Shown: positions 12,091-21,602 of the stretch, piece by piece | Numbering within the stretch: the stretch's first letter is position 1 | How the letters are laid out: every line of letters begins with the position of its first letter | Assembly: GCA_940337035.1 (NCBI GenBank) | Contig: OW679200.1 | Location: 21,679,090 to 21,743,089 of the forward strand | Length of the DNA: 64,000 nucleotides | Source: Agriotes lineatus | Taxonomy: Eukaryota; Arthropoda; Insecta; Coleoptera; Elateridae | Reading direction: 5' to 3' | Translations under genes and position numbers: made by a program | Notes under the pieces: generated by a model | Told to the model about the DNA's origin: nothing | Seen by the model: the letters and a program-made list of their open reading frames with translations, nothing else | Database searches by the model: none

Positions 12091-13334
12091 AAACAGTTGA
12101 GAAAAGTTTTTTTCTCACCTGTTGCACATGCTATTTTTTCACGTACGTAAGAAAATTCCTAAAATGTTTGATATAATCATATCAAAAATCGTGTGATATA
12201 TTGTGCATTTAAAAAGTATAATGTGTGTTGCTATGCAGAAAAGTAACACTTTACTAAACGATTTTTCGCCGGTATGCAGAAAAGTGTTGCTATGGGGATC
12301 AGTACCACTTTTCTGAATAATTTTGCATATAAAATACAGTACGTTTCCCTAGAGTACGTGAAAAAATAATTTCTTAAAAGATTATTTATTCAATTTTAAA
12401 GTGGTATTTGTATTGTAAGAAGCTCCTACATAACGTTAATATATTATATGCAATATCTTATTCAATCGACAAAGTATGTGTTTTCTAAGGTAAACGAAGC
12501 AAGACTTTGCACTGCAATGTTTTAGCATAAGAAGCAAACATTGTGAGTTTTTTACTTACAGACAATTTATAATACTTTGAAATATACGGGGGTTATTCAA
12601 TAAATTCGAAATACGTTTTTGAGGGAGCTATTAATTCTTAACAACTATTCTTGATATGTTTTGATACAGCTTTAAAGATAAGAATATGGAATTATATTTG
12701 GAATTTTTAATGCTAGTATATAAACAGGAACATGTTGCGAGAAGTACTTAGATTAGTCATTTAAAATACAGAGCCCCTTTGAAGATCAACGACACAAAAA
12801 TGGATCACAATGCGTTTGTCAAGACGGTATGATAGTAGACATAGAAAATAATGCGAATGCATATGCCATATATCAGCTCGACTGAATAGACGTTAACGAA
12901 AATACACCAAAAAACGAAATTAAAAATCGAACAGGAAGGAACTCCCTTAATATTAAGTGTTCAAAATGCTGGTACAGCAACATACTATTATTTATTCGTT
13001 TACAGTGTCCATCATAAATTTGAATCCATTTATCAGTAAACCTAATTCTGACTATTTCCCGCATCTCCTATTATCCAATCAAACGCCATGATTTTCCAAA
13101 ATTCAATCAATCGCGTGTTTTTATAGTGGCAAAAAATCAAAATTTTCTCTTGGGATTTTATCAGTTTCTTTTACCATTTGTATCCATAGAAACCACCAAA
13201 TATGTTGTTTTAAGCAATGTGGCATTTCAAAAACGTCATTAAACTGTAATTGTGCATCAGTATAAACTATAAATGTTATATTCATTGTATACTCATACAA
13301 AATGAACCCATATTTGGGAAATAGTTCACAAAAT
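12091..13334. other. No gene recognised
   Basis: AT-rich, with imperfect inverted motifs up to about 12370. A minus-strand open frame at 12873-13064 shows no family motif. Confidence 0.35.
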
Positions 13335-13480
13335 GTATTTCGAGCTCATAATTTTGCTCGGAAAATGTTTTACTCAAGATTTGTTGTTTTTTGGCAATGC
13401 CCTCGACAAACTAACTTTGACTATGCCAAAACAAGAAACTCTCGTAAAACATTTTTACCGGCAAAATCATTTGCCCTTAA
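13335..13480. repeat. Long palindrome, arms ~50 bp
   Basis: Inverted arms include ATTTTGCTCGGAAAATGTTT on the left and, on the right, the inverse AAAACATTTTTACCGGCAAAAT with TGCCAAAACAA as the inner stem. The loop is about 25 bases. The plus-strand open frame 13302-13640 runs through both arms, so it is a palindrome read-through and not a gene. Confidence 0.65.
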
Positions 13481-13734
13481 TACATTATTACTGATAATAA
13501 TCACAGCGTCTTCTCAAACTAAAAATGCACTAACCAAATCTGAAATATCTCCTTTCGTATACGGAGGAGATTCGAATATACAAAAATGGCTCAAGAATAA
13601 AGTACCCTTATTTTTCAAAATGCACAAAAATGTTATTTGAAAAGGAAGAATTGAATGAACATGTGAAATACGAACTCAGGGCCATCTACTCCGAATTTAT
13701 TATCGGTCACGATAATAATGTACTGTCGAACTTA

Positions 13735-13995
13735 ATATCCAGAGATCCAGAAACAACTGATCCTCAGCTGGCTGTGGAAATTCAAACGTAGGAGTAATAT
13801 GTTGTTGACACTGGAAGACTATGTTAAATTCGAGGTTAAAGGGTTAGGTTTTGCGTCAGTCTGTGTCAAAACTGACGGAGAACCTAACCTGATAACCTCG
13901 AATTTGACATATACTTGCAGTGCCACTAACAAATTATTCATACGTTTGAACTTCCACAGCTCGCTGAGGATCTTTTTTTATCTCTCGATATTATA
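13735..13995. repeat. Long palindrome with the core of the ACATGTG-type MITE
   Basis: The centre (about 13825-13930) matches the core of the palindromic MITE at 44127-44362, including AATTCGAGGTTA, TTTTGCGTCAGT, TGTGTCAAAACTGACGG and CCTCGAATTTGACATA. The arms continue outward beyond that core: GATCCTCAGC, GCTGTGGAA and TTCAAACGTA are present on both sides in inverted orientation, giving arms of about 125 bp. The outer arms do not match the outer arms of the 44-kb copy. Confidence 0.7.
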
Positions 13996-14189
13996 TGTAA
14001 CATTGGAGAAATAGCGCAGGGTCGTTTTAGAAGTAATACGGATTGGGGATTGGTTACGTTATTGGCATCAACAAATGCAGTATGAGAACTCAGTTTGCAT
14101 ACAATTTTCATTTTCTGAGATATGTCATAAGATAGCGCCCAATACCGCAAATAAAGCAGAGTTATTCATAAGAATAGACAGCGGTTTAC

Positions 14190-14420
14190 ACGTCGTAAAA
14201 CTCGGCTGAGCTGCTGGGGTTCGATTCTCGCTCTTACGTCGTCGTGCGTAGAGCTAACAGCGTTACGTTAAGATCGTCGAGATACAGGTGTATTATAAAA
14301 GACGGTCGGGCGGTCTCAGAATTGTACAGGGAAAGTGGAACGCGCTAAATACTTCAGGAAGAATGAGATTCTCGCCGTATATTGATTAATAAACAGCATG
14401 ATTTACACGGCGTCTCGCGA
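14190..14420 (+). promoter_or_regulatory. Possible LTR or pol III/pol II promoter fragment
   Basis: A GC-rich island contains a B-box-like GGGTTCGATTCTC (about 14218-14230), then TATAAAAGACGG (about 14295) followed about 25 bases later by CAGAATTGTACAGGG, and ATTAATAAACAG (about 14384), a possible polyadenylation signal. The order TATA, start, AATAAA is what an LTR would show, but neither direct repeats nor element ends were found. Treat as a weak hypothesis. Confidence 0.25.
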
Positions 14421-16630
14421 TTTTCTTCTCTGGGCGCGGAGAAAATGCATAAGGACAGTCGAGCATGCTTCCTAGAACCGCTGAATGCCTAGTGCGAAAG
14501 TTTTTTTTTTACAGAGTATGATAGCTAGATCCTTACGATAGCACCTGAGCTTTCTATAAGAGTTAAAGATTTCCTCTATCAAAGCGACCGGCTTCTGCAA
14601 ACAGGAAATTGCTTTGCACCTAGTTTTACTTTATAATTTAAAATTGCAGAACTTGTGGTTTACTTATGTAGATTTTTTGGATTAATAATAAATCAGTCCA
14701 CTGTTTGATAAAATAAGTGTATATACAGTAAGTAGGTTATTATTTAAATATTTACAACATTATGATGAACCAATCAGTTTGGTAATAATAATCAGGGACA
14801 GCATCTTTTGAGATATTAAAAAAAGGAAATTTGAAAATTCCTTCTAAAATCTTTAATGGCTTTTCATTTGCTATAGACGATACTTTACCGATTGACGTCA
14901 CAAGCAACGCTAAGTGGACTTTTGAACTTAGTGTTTCTCGGGAAAGTTGGTTCAAAAAACTGTAGCTTTTTTAGTGTTATTACAAATAAAACGAGAGGAA
15001 CATTGAATTGATTGCGGTCATAATCCAAGCAGTAATGGGACGCTTGTCTTGGTTACGCTTAGTTAAACAAGCCTGGGAATCATTAGAAGGTGATGAGCGA
15101 TCTGGTACTTGTAATCGCTGTTGGAAAGGAAACATTAAATACTACAACATTATATTTAGCACATTTTTAACTGATTTTCATTTAGATGGTTCCAAACATC
15201 TTCTTGATTAGATATCCAGAAATATGTAAAAGTTATCGAATTTTATTTTTAGCACTCTACTTGTCATACGATTTCCTAATCATCACTATTTCTTCAGACA
15301 GAGGTCTCAAGGATTTATTCGTAAAGTAGAAAGCTGGGAGTTCAAGTATTACAACAGAAATTTGCGTACCAATCAATTAAAATGAAATTTAGTGCTAATA
15401 CTAAAAATAATTAGGTGTGAGGCCACTCAGGTCAATACAAAACAGGTTAATTGGGTATAAATGCTGTGCTAATAAACATTCTAGCTAAGTATTACAATTT
15501 ACATTCTATTTATTGAGTAGTAGGCTAGAAGGAAATGCTTGAAATACCTTGAAAATCGTTTAAATTTATGACTTTAAAAGTGGAATAAGAGTGACTCACG
15601 CAACGGTTTTGTTTGTATTTTTACCAGTATATAAAAAATAAAAACAAATGTAAAAAAGACATTTTGCTTGAACAGTAATCATGACTTTCTTCTTGTCGTT
15701 AAGGTTGTTAGTGCCGAAAGAAAAATATCACGTTATGGAACCGTAAATCAAGAAACTGGAGGCAATTGTGCAGAACAAAGCTAAAACGTGTAGAGAAATA
15801 TTTGTATTTGAGGCACAATTTGTAAATTTTAGCATTGTGTATAGGTTTTCAAATGTAGGTTAAGTTTAGGAGCGTTAACTCAGATAAGTTTGTCAACTTT
15901 GTATGCACTTTTGCTTTGACTGGTCAAAACGTGAATTCTATTATTTTCCGTTAAGTGGTTTACTAAATTATATTTTATTTTTCGTTGGGCTTAGTTAATT
16001 CTTTCTTTTGTTGCATTTTTTTTTTCTTATTTAACATTTAATGATAAGAAGTACCATACCACTATAACAATGGTCTTGCGGGTAGAAAAAAGTCATATTT
16101 TGGCATTTCGTCCATGATCACTTGTATTTATTGAAGTTGTATGTAAAGTTTTTTTATACAGTTACTAGATGCGTTTTTATGAAAATGGTTGCTATGATGA
16201 CGTGTAGAATTCTTTCAGGAAGACCATTTTCGTTCTTTCTTAATGTATGGTGTAATTCAGGCTGTTACTGTTGTGTTAATTTATTTTGCATGTAATTTGT
16301 TTTGGATTCCTTTTTTTATCATATTTCTTGCAGTTGTCCTCGCTGGTGTATTAGGCTTTTCGTATGAAATAATTACAAATATTCGTTTTAATGTATACTG
16401 ATGTTATAATGATGAAACCCATCTATTACGTCATACACTATATAAGATTAGACTATAATTATTATTATTCTAGTTACTAGTTGCTACAATATAATGCATG
16501 AAACAATATTTAAAAGTAATATATACAGCAAAAATAAAAAGTGACAAAACAGGTGTGAATAATAGAAGTAACCAAAATGAGAATACTGAGCTGAGATGCG
16601 TAGCCAATAAGGCCACTAAGGGATCGCATA
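14421..16630. other. No gene recognised; possible Tigger-like trace
   Basis: Mostly AT-rich. A plus-strand stretch at about 15035-15140 (within the open frame 15008-15211) reads LSWLRLVKQAWESL...CNRCWKGN, which resembles the end of pogo/Tigger transposases (x-A-W-x-x-V-x-x-x-T-I-x-N-C-W-x-K-A). The trace is short and has no catalytic residues, so I leave it as a possibility only. Confidence 0.3.
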
Positions 16631-16639
16631 CCGACATAA

Positions 16640-16810
16640 GACAAATATGGCTGTACACGAATGGATCGACGACAGAAGATGACAATGGAACGAACGCGTA
16701 ACCAGAAGAAATCAGCAACGATTAGCCAAAGCCGTTAAGAGATGAGCTACCTGTAGGAAGAAGTACTGGAAGATCGAGGAAAAGATACATACTAGTGTTG
16801 CAGGCAAAAT
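16640..16810 (+). pseudogene. LINE C-terminal tail fragment
   Basis: The plus strand reads LRDELPVGRSTGRSRKRY near 16731-16785, matching the G-R-R-x-x-G-R-P-R-K-R-W tail of RTE-like LINE proteins. Surrounding frames are broken. It probably marks the 3' part of a copy lying just upstream of the larger RTE relic. Confidence 0.45.
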
Positions 16811-16899
16811 GCCTACATACGAAACAAGATGAATCAATACTTAGAAGTTATTTTGGAAAAGAAAATTTTTAATTTATGTTATGAATTATTGTATATTGT

Positions 16900-17748
16900 A
16901 TTTTCGTTATAGAGAATTATATGGGTCTAAAAATGTTAGTAGGAGGTTGGAACGCTGGAATGAGGGAAGAGATCGAACCATAGGAAGAATGAAAGTGAAA
17001 CTATAACTAAGAACAAATGAACAGAGAGAGGTTAATTGAATTCTGTGCTAAGGTGTGAATGGCTCAATTATAGTGGGACGTTATTCAAATATAAACCACA
17101 TACATTAACGAAGACCGCACCTGGAGGAAGATTAAAAAATCAAATCTATCATATTGAACGAAAATGGAGAAACTCGTTGGTAGATGTCAGAGTCATGAGG
17201 AGGGCATCGAGTCATGAATTAGTCAGAGCTGAACTAAAAATAATACTTAAAGTTAACACTGTAATTGCAGGAAGGAGAGAAAATATAATACTAGGAAGTT
17301 AATTGAAGACACAAAATTATTTTAGAAAAGACGGGTACACTAATCGGAAATATAGAAGAACTACAAGATCGCAGCGTAAAGGAATTATGACAAAAATATA
17401 TAAATGTTCTTAAAGCAACTGTAAGGGAAACAATAGGCCATGAAGATATAATGGATAAGGTATGACTGTCACAAACTGCAAATAAAAACATTAAAGAACG
17501 GGAAGATCTAAAACAAAAATTCTAAGGGTAGCCAATGAAGATTACAAGAAAGGAACGAGAAAGTGAACACTGGGAAAAATACGACAAGGGAATCGAAAAA
17601 AGTGCTAGACAAGACAAAATACGCTATATACAAAGAGTGGCTCAAGAAACTGAGCAAGCTGACAGTTGATATCATATGAAAAATGTATATAAAATTACAA
17701 GGAAAATAACTGACAAAACAACAGACTGTTAGAAAAAACTGAAGAATT
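16900..17748 (+). pseudogene. RTE-type LINE relic, part 1: endonuclease and linker
   Basis: The plus strand keeps the apurinic-like endonuclease tail of an RTE-type LINE: GGWNAG-like (family G-D-F-N-A), RLIEFC, GTLFKYKP (17075-17098), APGGRLKNQIYHIE (17117-17158), RKWRNSLVDVR (17159-17191) and SSHELVRAEL. Further on, MKNVYKITRKITDKTTD (17675-17725) is the linker leading to the RT. Catalytic positions are lost: the usual Q-I-D-H is QIYH and the usual S-D-H is SSH. Frames shift repeatedly. The element continues at 21603 on the far side of the DNA transposon, so this is the 5' half of a split copy. Confidence 0.75.
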
Positions 17749-17752
17749 ATAT
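17749..17752. repeat. Left 4-bp TSD (ATAT)
   Basis: ATAT lies directly before the CAGTC terminus and is repeated at 21599-21602 after the GACTG terminus. Confidence 0.7.
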
Positions 17753-17784
17753 CAGTCACCTAGATTCAAAACCCGACAAGTCCA
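17753..17784. repeat. Left TIR of the 17753-21598 transposon
   Basis: About 32 bp beginning CAGTCACC and ending in CAAAACCCGACAAGTCC. It differs from the right TIR at about four of the first 14 positions and is identical over the inner 16. Confidence 0.8.
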
Positions 17785-18053
17785 GGTAAATACAACTTGA
17801 GATAATGCAAAAAAACGCACAAAATCTTTATTTGAGCGAATTAAGTAACCAAATTTTTGTACTTAGGTTACCATTGATTTTGAAAAGTAACTAAATCAAT
17901 TCAAAAAATCAGAAGCAGATCGAAGTCTTTGAAAATGAATTAATAGGATGGACATGTAGGGTTTTGCTCCGAAACTCTTAAAATTTGATTAAAAAAACGC
18001 CAATAAATATAGAACATAAGTTTTATTCTTACTTAATACATAAAACTAAATAT

Positions 18054-20432
18054 TTAAATACCAAAATCAACTATTTCTTCTTCACAGTTCTCTTCTTCTT
18101 CAGTTATTTGATCCCTTTCCAATATATTTTGGAAAACGTCTTTAAAAAAGACTAAGGCATCTTCTTTTTCACCATTCATTCCCATAGTGTTTTTCTAATA
18201 ACTTTGCAATACTTTTTTTCTTATCCTTGTTAATAGGTACTCCACTTTCCAATACCGTTGGGGTCATTTGCGAGAATTTTTTTCCTCTTTTGCATAAGCT
18301 TTTGGGTGTGCACAAGTCATTTCTATAAAATGCTTCACCTCTTACAAGTGGTGCTCCGTTTTTCCCTTTAATAATAATTATTCTTTTGGAAGGTTGAAAT
18401 TTAAAATGCCAGTAACCTGGTTGCTTCAAAACTTTTTGAGTTTCGCTTCTCCAATCTTTAATGACAATATCACTTCCAATTTTGTAAACAGTCGCAAACT
18501 TTTTGTTTATATTGATGTAATCATCAGGATGAACAACTACCTTATGTTTTCTATAGATCTTCTCAATCTGACCAAAAACGCGGTCTGGGAGAATATAGGA
18601 GTGTCCGACAACTGGAAACACCAACTCAATTCTTTCAATCTGCGGTGGGGCTTCATACTGTAGCCAATAGTTTAGCATGCCAATGACTGTGGAATTTTTA
18701 TTTTGTGCTCCACATCCATCGCAAACGAGGCGAATTACTTTTATGACTTCCCCAAATTCAAAATTTGAAAGAGAATGGTGTAAAGAGGATGATATTTCAT
18801 TTGAACTTCTCTGATGGTCCAACTCTGTCCAAACATACGAACTAACATTATCTGCATTCAACTTACTTTTGGATGTTCCACAAACTATGGCTAAGTGGTA
18901 AAAGTTAATTTGCATACTGAAGTACGCGGACTGGTCCGGGAGTTTTGAAAGTGCCAAATTTTTTTGACAGTCGAAGGAAAATGTTATCATTTCTTCTTTT
19001 TCTTCTTGAAGAAGTTTATAGAAACTGCCAGCTCTTAATTTGTGCAGTCGTTGCTGTGCTAGTAAATTAGCTTTCTTACTCTCATGTATTTCTTTTTTTA
19101 TTTGAAGTAGGCATGTAGAACATAAGTCTGTCTTTGGTGTGCCAAAACCAATATTGAAATTTTTATTAAAATAATCTCTAAAGAAACTTTCTTTTACTTT
19201 TAGTTCCTCGTTATTGACCATTTTGTCGTTATATATTTTCCAGAGTTTACAGATACTTAATTCAGCAGGCAAATAAATTCTATTGACTATTCAATTCACC
19301 TGTCATCTGTCAACAAGTGACCAATGAAGATCCAGAATTCTGACGTTTCTTGACCAAACAAAAAAATATCAGTGGATATATCTTCCTAGAAGGTATTCAA
19401 GTGACTATTTTTAACAAATGCGATTTTTATTAGAAAAAGTCAATATTAGTAGTCTGTTACTATAGAAATTGCGTAGTTTGTTGCTAGATTTACTGAAAAC
19501 TAATTTGAAAAAGTAGTTTGGTTCATTAAATAGTCCCTCGAATACCATTCTTAGTCAAAGTTAAGTAGATTATTTTTGCGGTGGTATCACTACTCATGTC
19601 CATTGCGCTTGAGATTCGTACCAAAGCGCAATGGACATTCGTGACACCACCGCAAAAATAGTCGACATAACTTTGACTACTCATGGTATTATAAGTGAAT
19701 GTTTTTGACCGGCAATAATGTGATTCCGTACATTTTAGAGATTCAATAAACTGCTTTATTGCTTGTCTTTTATTTTCATTCTTATGTCCAATTCGATCTC
19801 CTCCCCTTTTTTCAATGGGCATAAGTGACTTTTCTTTATATTTCTTTACAATATTTAAAATTCTATCTTTCTTAACGCCTAAAATACCTTGGAACGCTTG
19901 TCTGCACACAGGAACCACCAAGCCATCACTTCTCTTTACTTTGTAGCATAAAATACAAGATTTGGGCTTATTTCCATTTTCTGCTCGTTTTCTTTGCCTC
20001 TTTGGATTTTTTGAGTCACAGTGACGCAAAATAAACATATCTTGTCCTCTTTTTTCCTTGTTCTTGTAAAAGGCTGCATGAAATTCTCTCACATCCCTCA
20101 TGGAAAGATGGGATGTGCATTGAAATGGTTGATATGGTTTTCCGGCATGCCCACAACTGGGATATAAAGGCAAGCTACTAGGAGCATACCTAAAAAGAAA
20201 ATTCCTACATAAATTACACTTGAAAATGTGGCTTACGTGGTGTTAATTATTAATTAAATCGCCGTTTTAAAAATAATAACCTAGCTAATTAATAACATAG
20301 GTCCTACCTTGCACGTTTCGCCTTCTCTCGTTTTGTTTCTAATTTACATATCTTTCGAGCCTTATTACCATCACATTGAAGAATATTTGTTAGTAGCTCG
20401 GAGTTATTTAATTTTTTCAAGAAATCCATCAT
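18054..20432 (-). pseudogene. Broken DUF7869-type transposase gene (two exons)
   Basis: Exon 1 runs 20432-20308 from ATGATG and ends at an AAG|GTAGGA donor. The 118-nt intron ends in TTTTCTTTTTAG; exon 2 starts at 20189 and the phase joins correctly. Exon 2 encodes a basic, Cys-rich N-terminal part (FHAAFYKNKEKRG, RGGDRIGHKNENKRQA, ESHYCRSK), then after a 412-bp disruption (19702-19291) continues RIYLPAELSICKLW, a C-x2-C (DLCSTC), FSFDCQK, LVCDGCGAQNKN and GHSYILPDRVFGQIEK. These last three carry D, D and D/E residues fitting an RNase H-like DDE core (inferred). A single-base frameshift near 18180 splits off an acidic tail ending at the stop at 18054. Otherwise the frame is open for about 365 codons, so decay is recent. 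AATAAA follows about 40 bases downstream. Family naming is from recognition, not a search. Confidence 0.72.
19541..19690. repeat. Palindrome with ~68-bp arms inside the transposase gene
   Basis: Left arm 19541-19610 and right arm 19624-19690 are near-identical inverted copies sharing AATACCAT, AGTCAAAGTTA, TATTTTTGCGGTGGT, TCAC and ATGTCCATTGCGCTT, with a loop of about 13 bases. It sits in the 412-bp interval that breaks the transposase reading frame. It may be a MITE or a snapback duplication; no TSD was identified. Confidence 0.75.
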
Positions 20433-20453
20433 AAATTACACAAACAAATACAT

Positions 20454-21313
20454 CGAAGCATCAGACTTGGGAAGATACTTTTATAAAAGTATCTGAAGAT
20501 AAGATAAGATACATTGATCAAAAAAGTATCTTTTTTAAGATAAGATACCGATTTTTAAAAAGTATTTAGATAAGATATAAGATACTTATTAAAAGTATCT
20601 AAGATACTTTTTTTATATATTAAAATAATACAATTACTGTAAAAACAAAAAATTTTATTTATCAGGCCATACGCCATAAAAGCAGTTACAAACAAAACAA
20701 ATTATATAATAAATTTATTTATATTTCTGAACCTTTTAATAAAATAAAATTTTCCAGGTGCGCATCTGACAATCGTGCTCTTTTTTTACTTAGCACAAGG
20801 CCAGCACAACTGAATATCGCACTAATGCTGTTAATGCAATGAACAAAACTGGGCGTTTAGTTGTAAACAATAAGCATTGATATAACTGTTGCTATTCTAA
20901 GAAGTGCTTGCTCAGCATAATGACTATGAGAAGATTAAAGCATAAGCAAAATGACTAATGGGTAAATAGTTCTCTAAAACCTAAATACCCAAAATTTTCC
21001 AACTACAACGTCATAAAACAAACGACCCTTGCTTAGTATAAGGAGGGGATTAAAGCTTAAGCAAAATGAGTCAATACACAAAATTTTAAAACTTTCTAAA
21101 GTAGAAAGTTTCAGAAAGTTTTAATTTGACTTGCTAGAAAAATACTGAAAGTATCTTAAAAAGTATCTTTTGAAATAAGATAAGATACCTAAAAAAAGTA
21201 TCTAAGATAAGATACCGATACTATGTATAAAAAAAGTATCTTATGTAATGCAAGATACTGTAAAAAGTATCTCGATACTTTAAGATAAGATACTACCCAA
21301 GTCTGCGAAGCAT
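20454..21313 (-). mobile_element. Internally deleted hAT transposon with exact 8-bp TSD
   Basis: The element is 20462-21305 (844 bp), with 10-bp perfect TIRs CAGACTTGGG / CCCAAGTCTG. The flanking 8 bases CGAAGCAT (20454-20461 and 21306-21313) are exact duplicates, diagnostic of hAT. Both subterminal regions are packed with AAGTATCT / AGATAAGATAC motifs in both orientations. The interior keeps, on the minus strand at 20834-20727, IFSCAGLVLSKKRARLSD followed by LENFILLKGSE, the C-terminal dimerisation segment of hAT transposases; the rest of the transposase is deleted. It landed about 22 bases upstream of the ATG of the DUF7869-type gene. Confidence 0.92.
20727..20834 (-). pseudogene. hAT transposase C-terminal dimerisation fragment
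   Basis: About 36 codons read in one frame: the F-S-x-A/C-G-x-x-x-x-x-x-R-x-x-L hallmark (IFSCAGLVLSKKRARLSD) followed by LENFILLKGSE. This is the hAT C-terminal dimer region only; the catalytic DDE core is absent from this internally deleted copy. Confidence 0.85.
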
Positions 21314-21566
21314 ATTATTTAACTGGCCAAACTGTAAACCAAGTGGAGTCAGCTGTTGTGAAAATAATGAGCTCTCATTGGTGCATTGGAAATGTCGGTC
21401 TTTGCATCTAAGACAGGCGGGGACTTGTCGGGTTTTGCATCTAAGGTGAGATTTTAGTTTCAAATTACGTTGGATTTGTCGGGATTTGCTTCATAATTTC
21501 AAAATGGAGATGCAGGCTTTTGCATTATAATTTATTTGGTATACTAACCTTATTTTTCCAAAAGTT

Positions 21567-21598
21567 GTGACTTGTCGGGTTTTGCACCTAAGCGACTG
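21567..21598. repeat. Right TIR of the 17753-21598 transposon
   Basis: Inverted copy of the left TIR: the plus strand reads GACTTGTCGGGTTTTG, then ends AGCGACTG. Confidence 0.8.
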
Positions 21599-21602
21599 AT
21601 AT
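21599..21602. repeat. Right 4-bp TSD (ATAT)
   Basis: Matches 17749-17752 immediately outside the right TIR. Confidence 0.7.

Larger units (their letters stand above)
17753..21598 (-). mobile_element. DNA transposon with DUF7869-type transposase gene, ~3.85 kb including nested inserts
   Basis: Both ends are defined. Each terminus begins CAGTC and shares CAAAACCCGACAAGTC 14 bases in. ATAT is duplicated on the two sides, and the flanks belong to one LINE copy, confirming insertion. Subterminal copies of the TTGTCGGGTTTTGCA motif recur near 21425 and 21480 and in reduced form near 17953, plausible transposase-binding sites. The interior holds a minus-strand spliced gene (18054-20432). Removing the 844-bp hAT with its extra TSD and the ~0.4-kb disruption leaves about 2.6 kb. 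A 4-bp TSD with an RNase H-like transposase is reminiscent of the Sola superfamily, but that placement is an inference to be tested. Confidence 0.8.

Noticed and set aside
13302..13640. 112-codon plus-strand open frame
   Set aside because: It runs through both arms of a palindrome and has no motif.
13627..14092. Two open stretches (about 54 and 45 codons) that at first suggested a small helical protein interrupted by a MITE
   Set aside because: Much of the second stretch lies in the right arm of the 13735-13995 palindrome and mirrors the first, so the apparent conservation is an artefact of the inverted repeat.
19526..19690. C-terminal residues of the minus-strand frame after ESHYCRSK
   Set aside because: They are translated from the palindrome, not from family-conserved transposase sequence.
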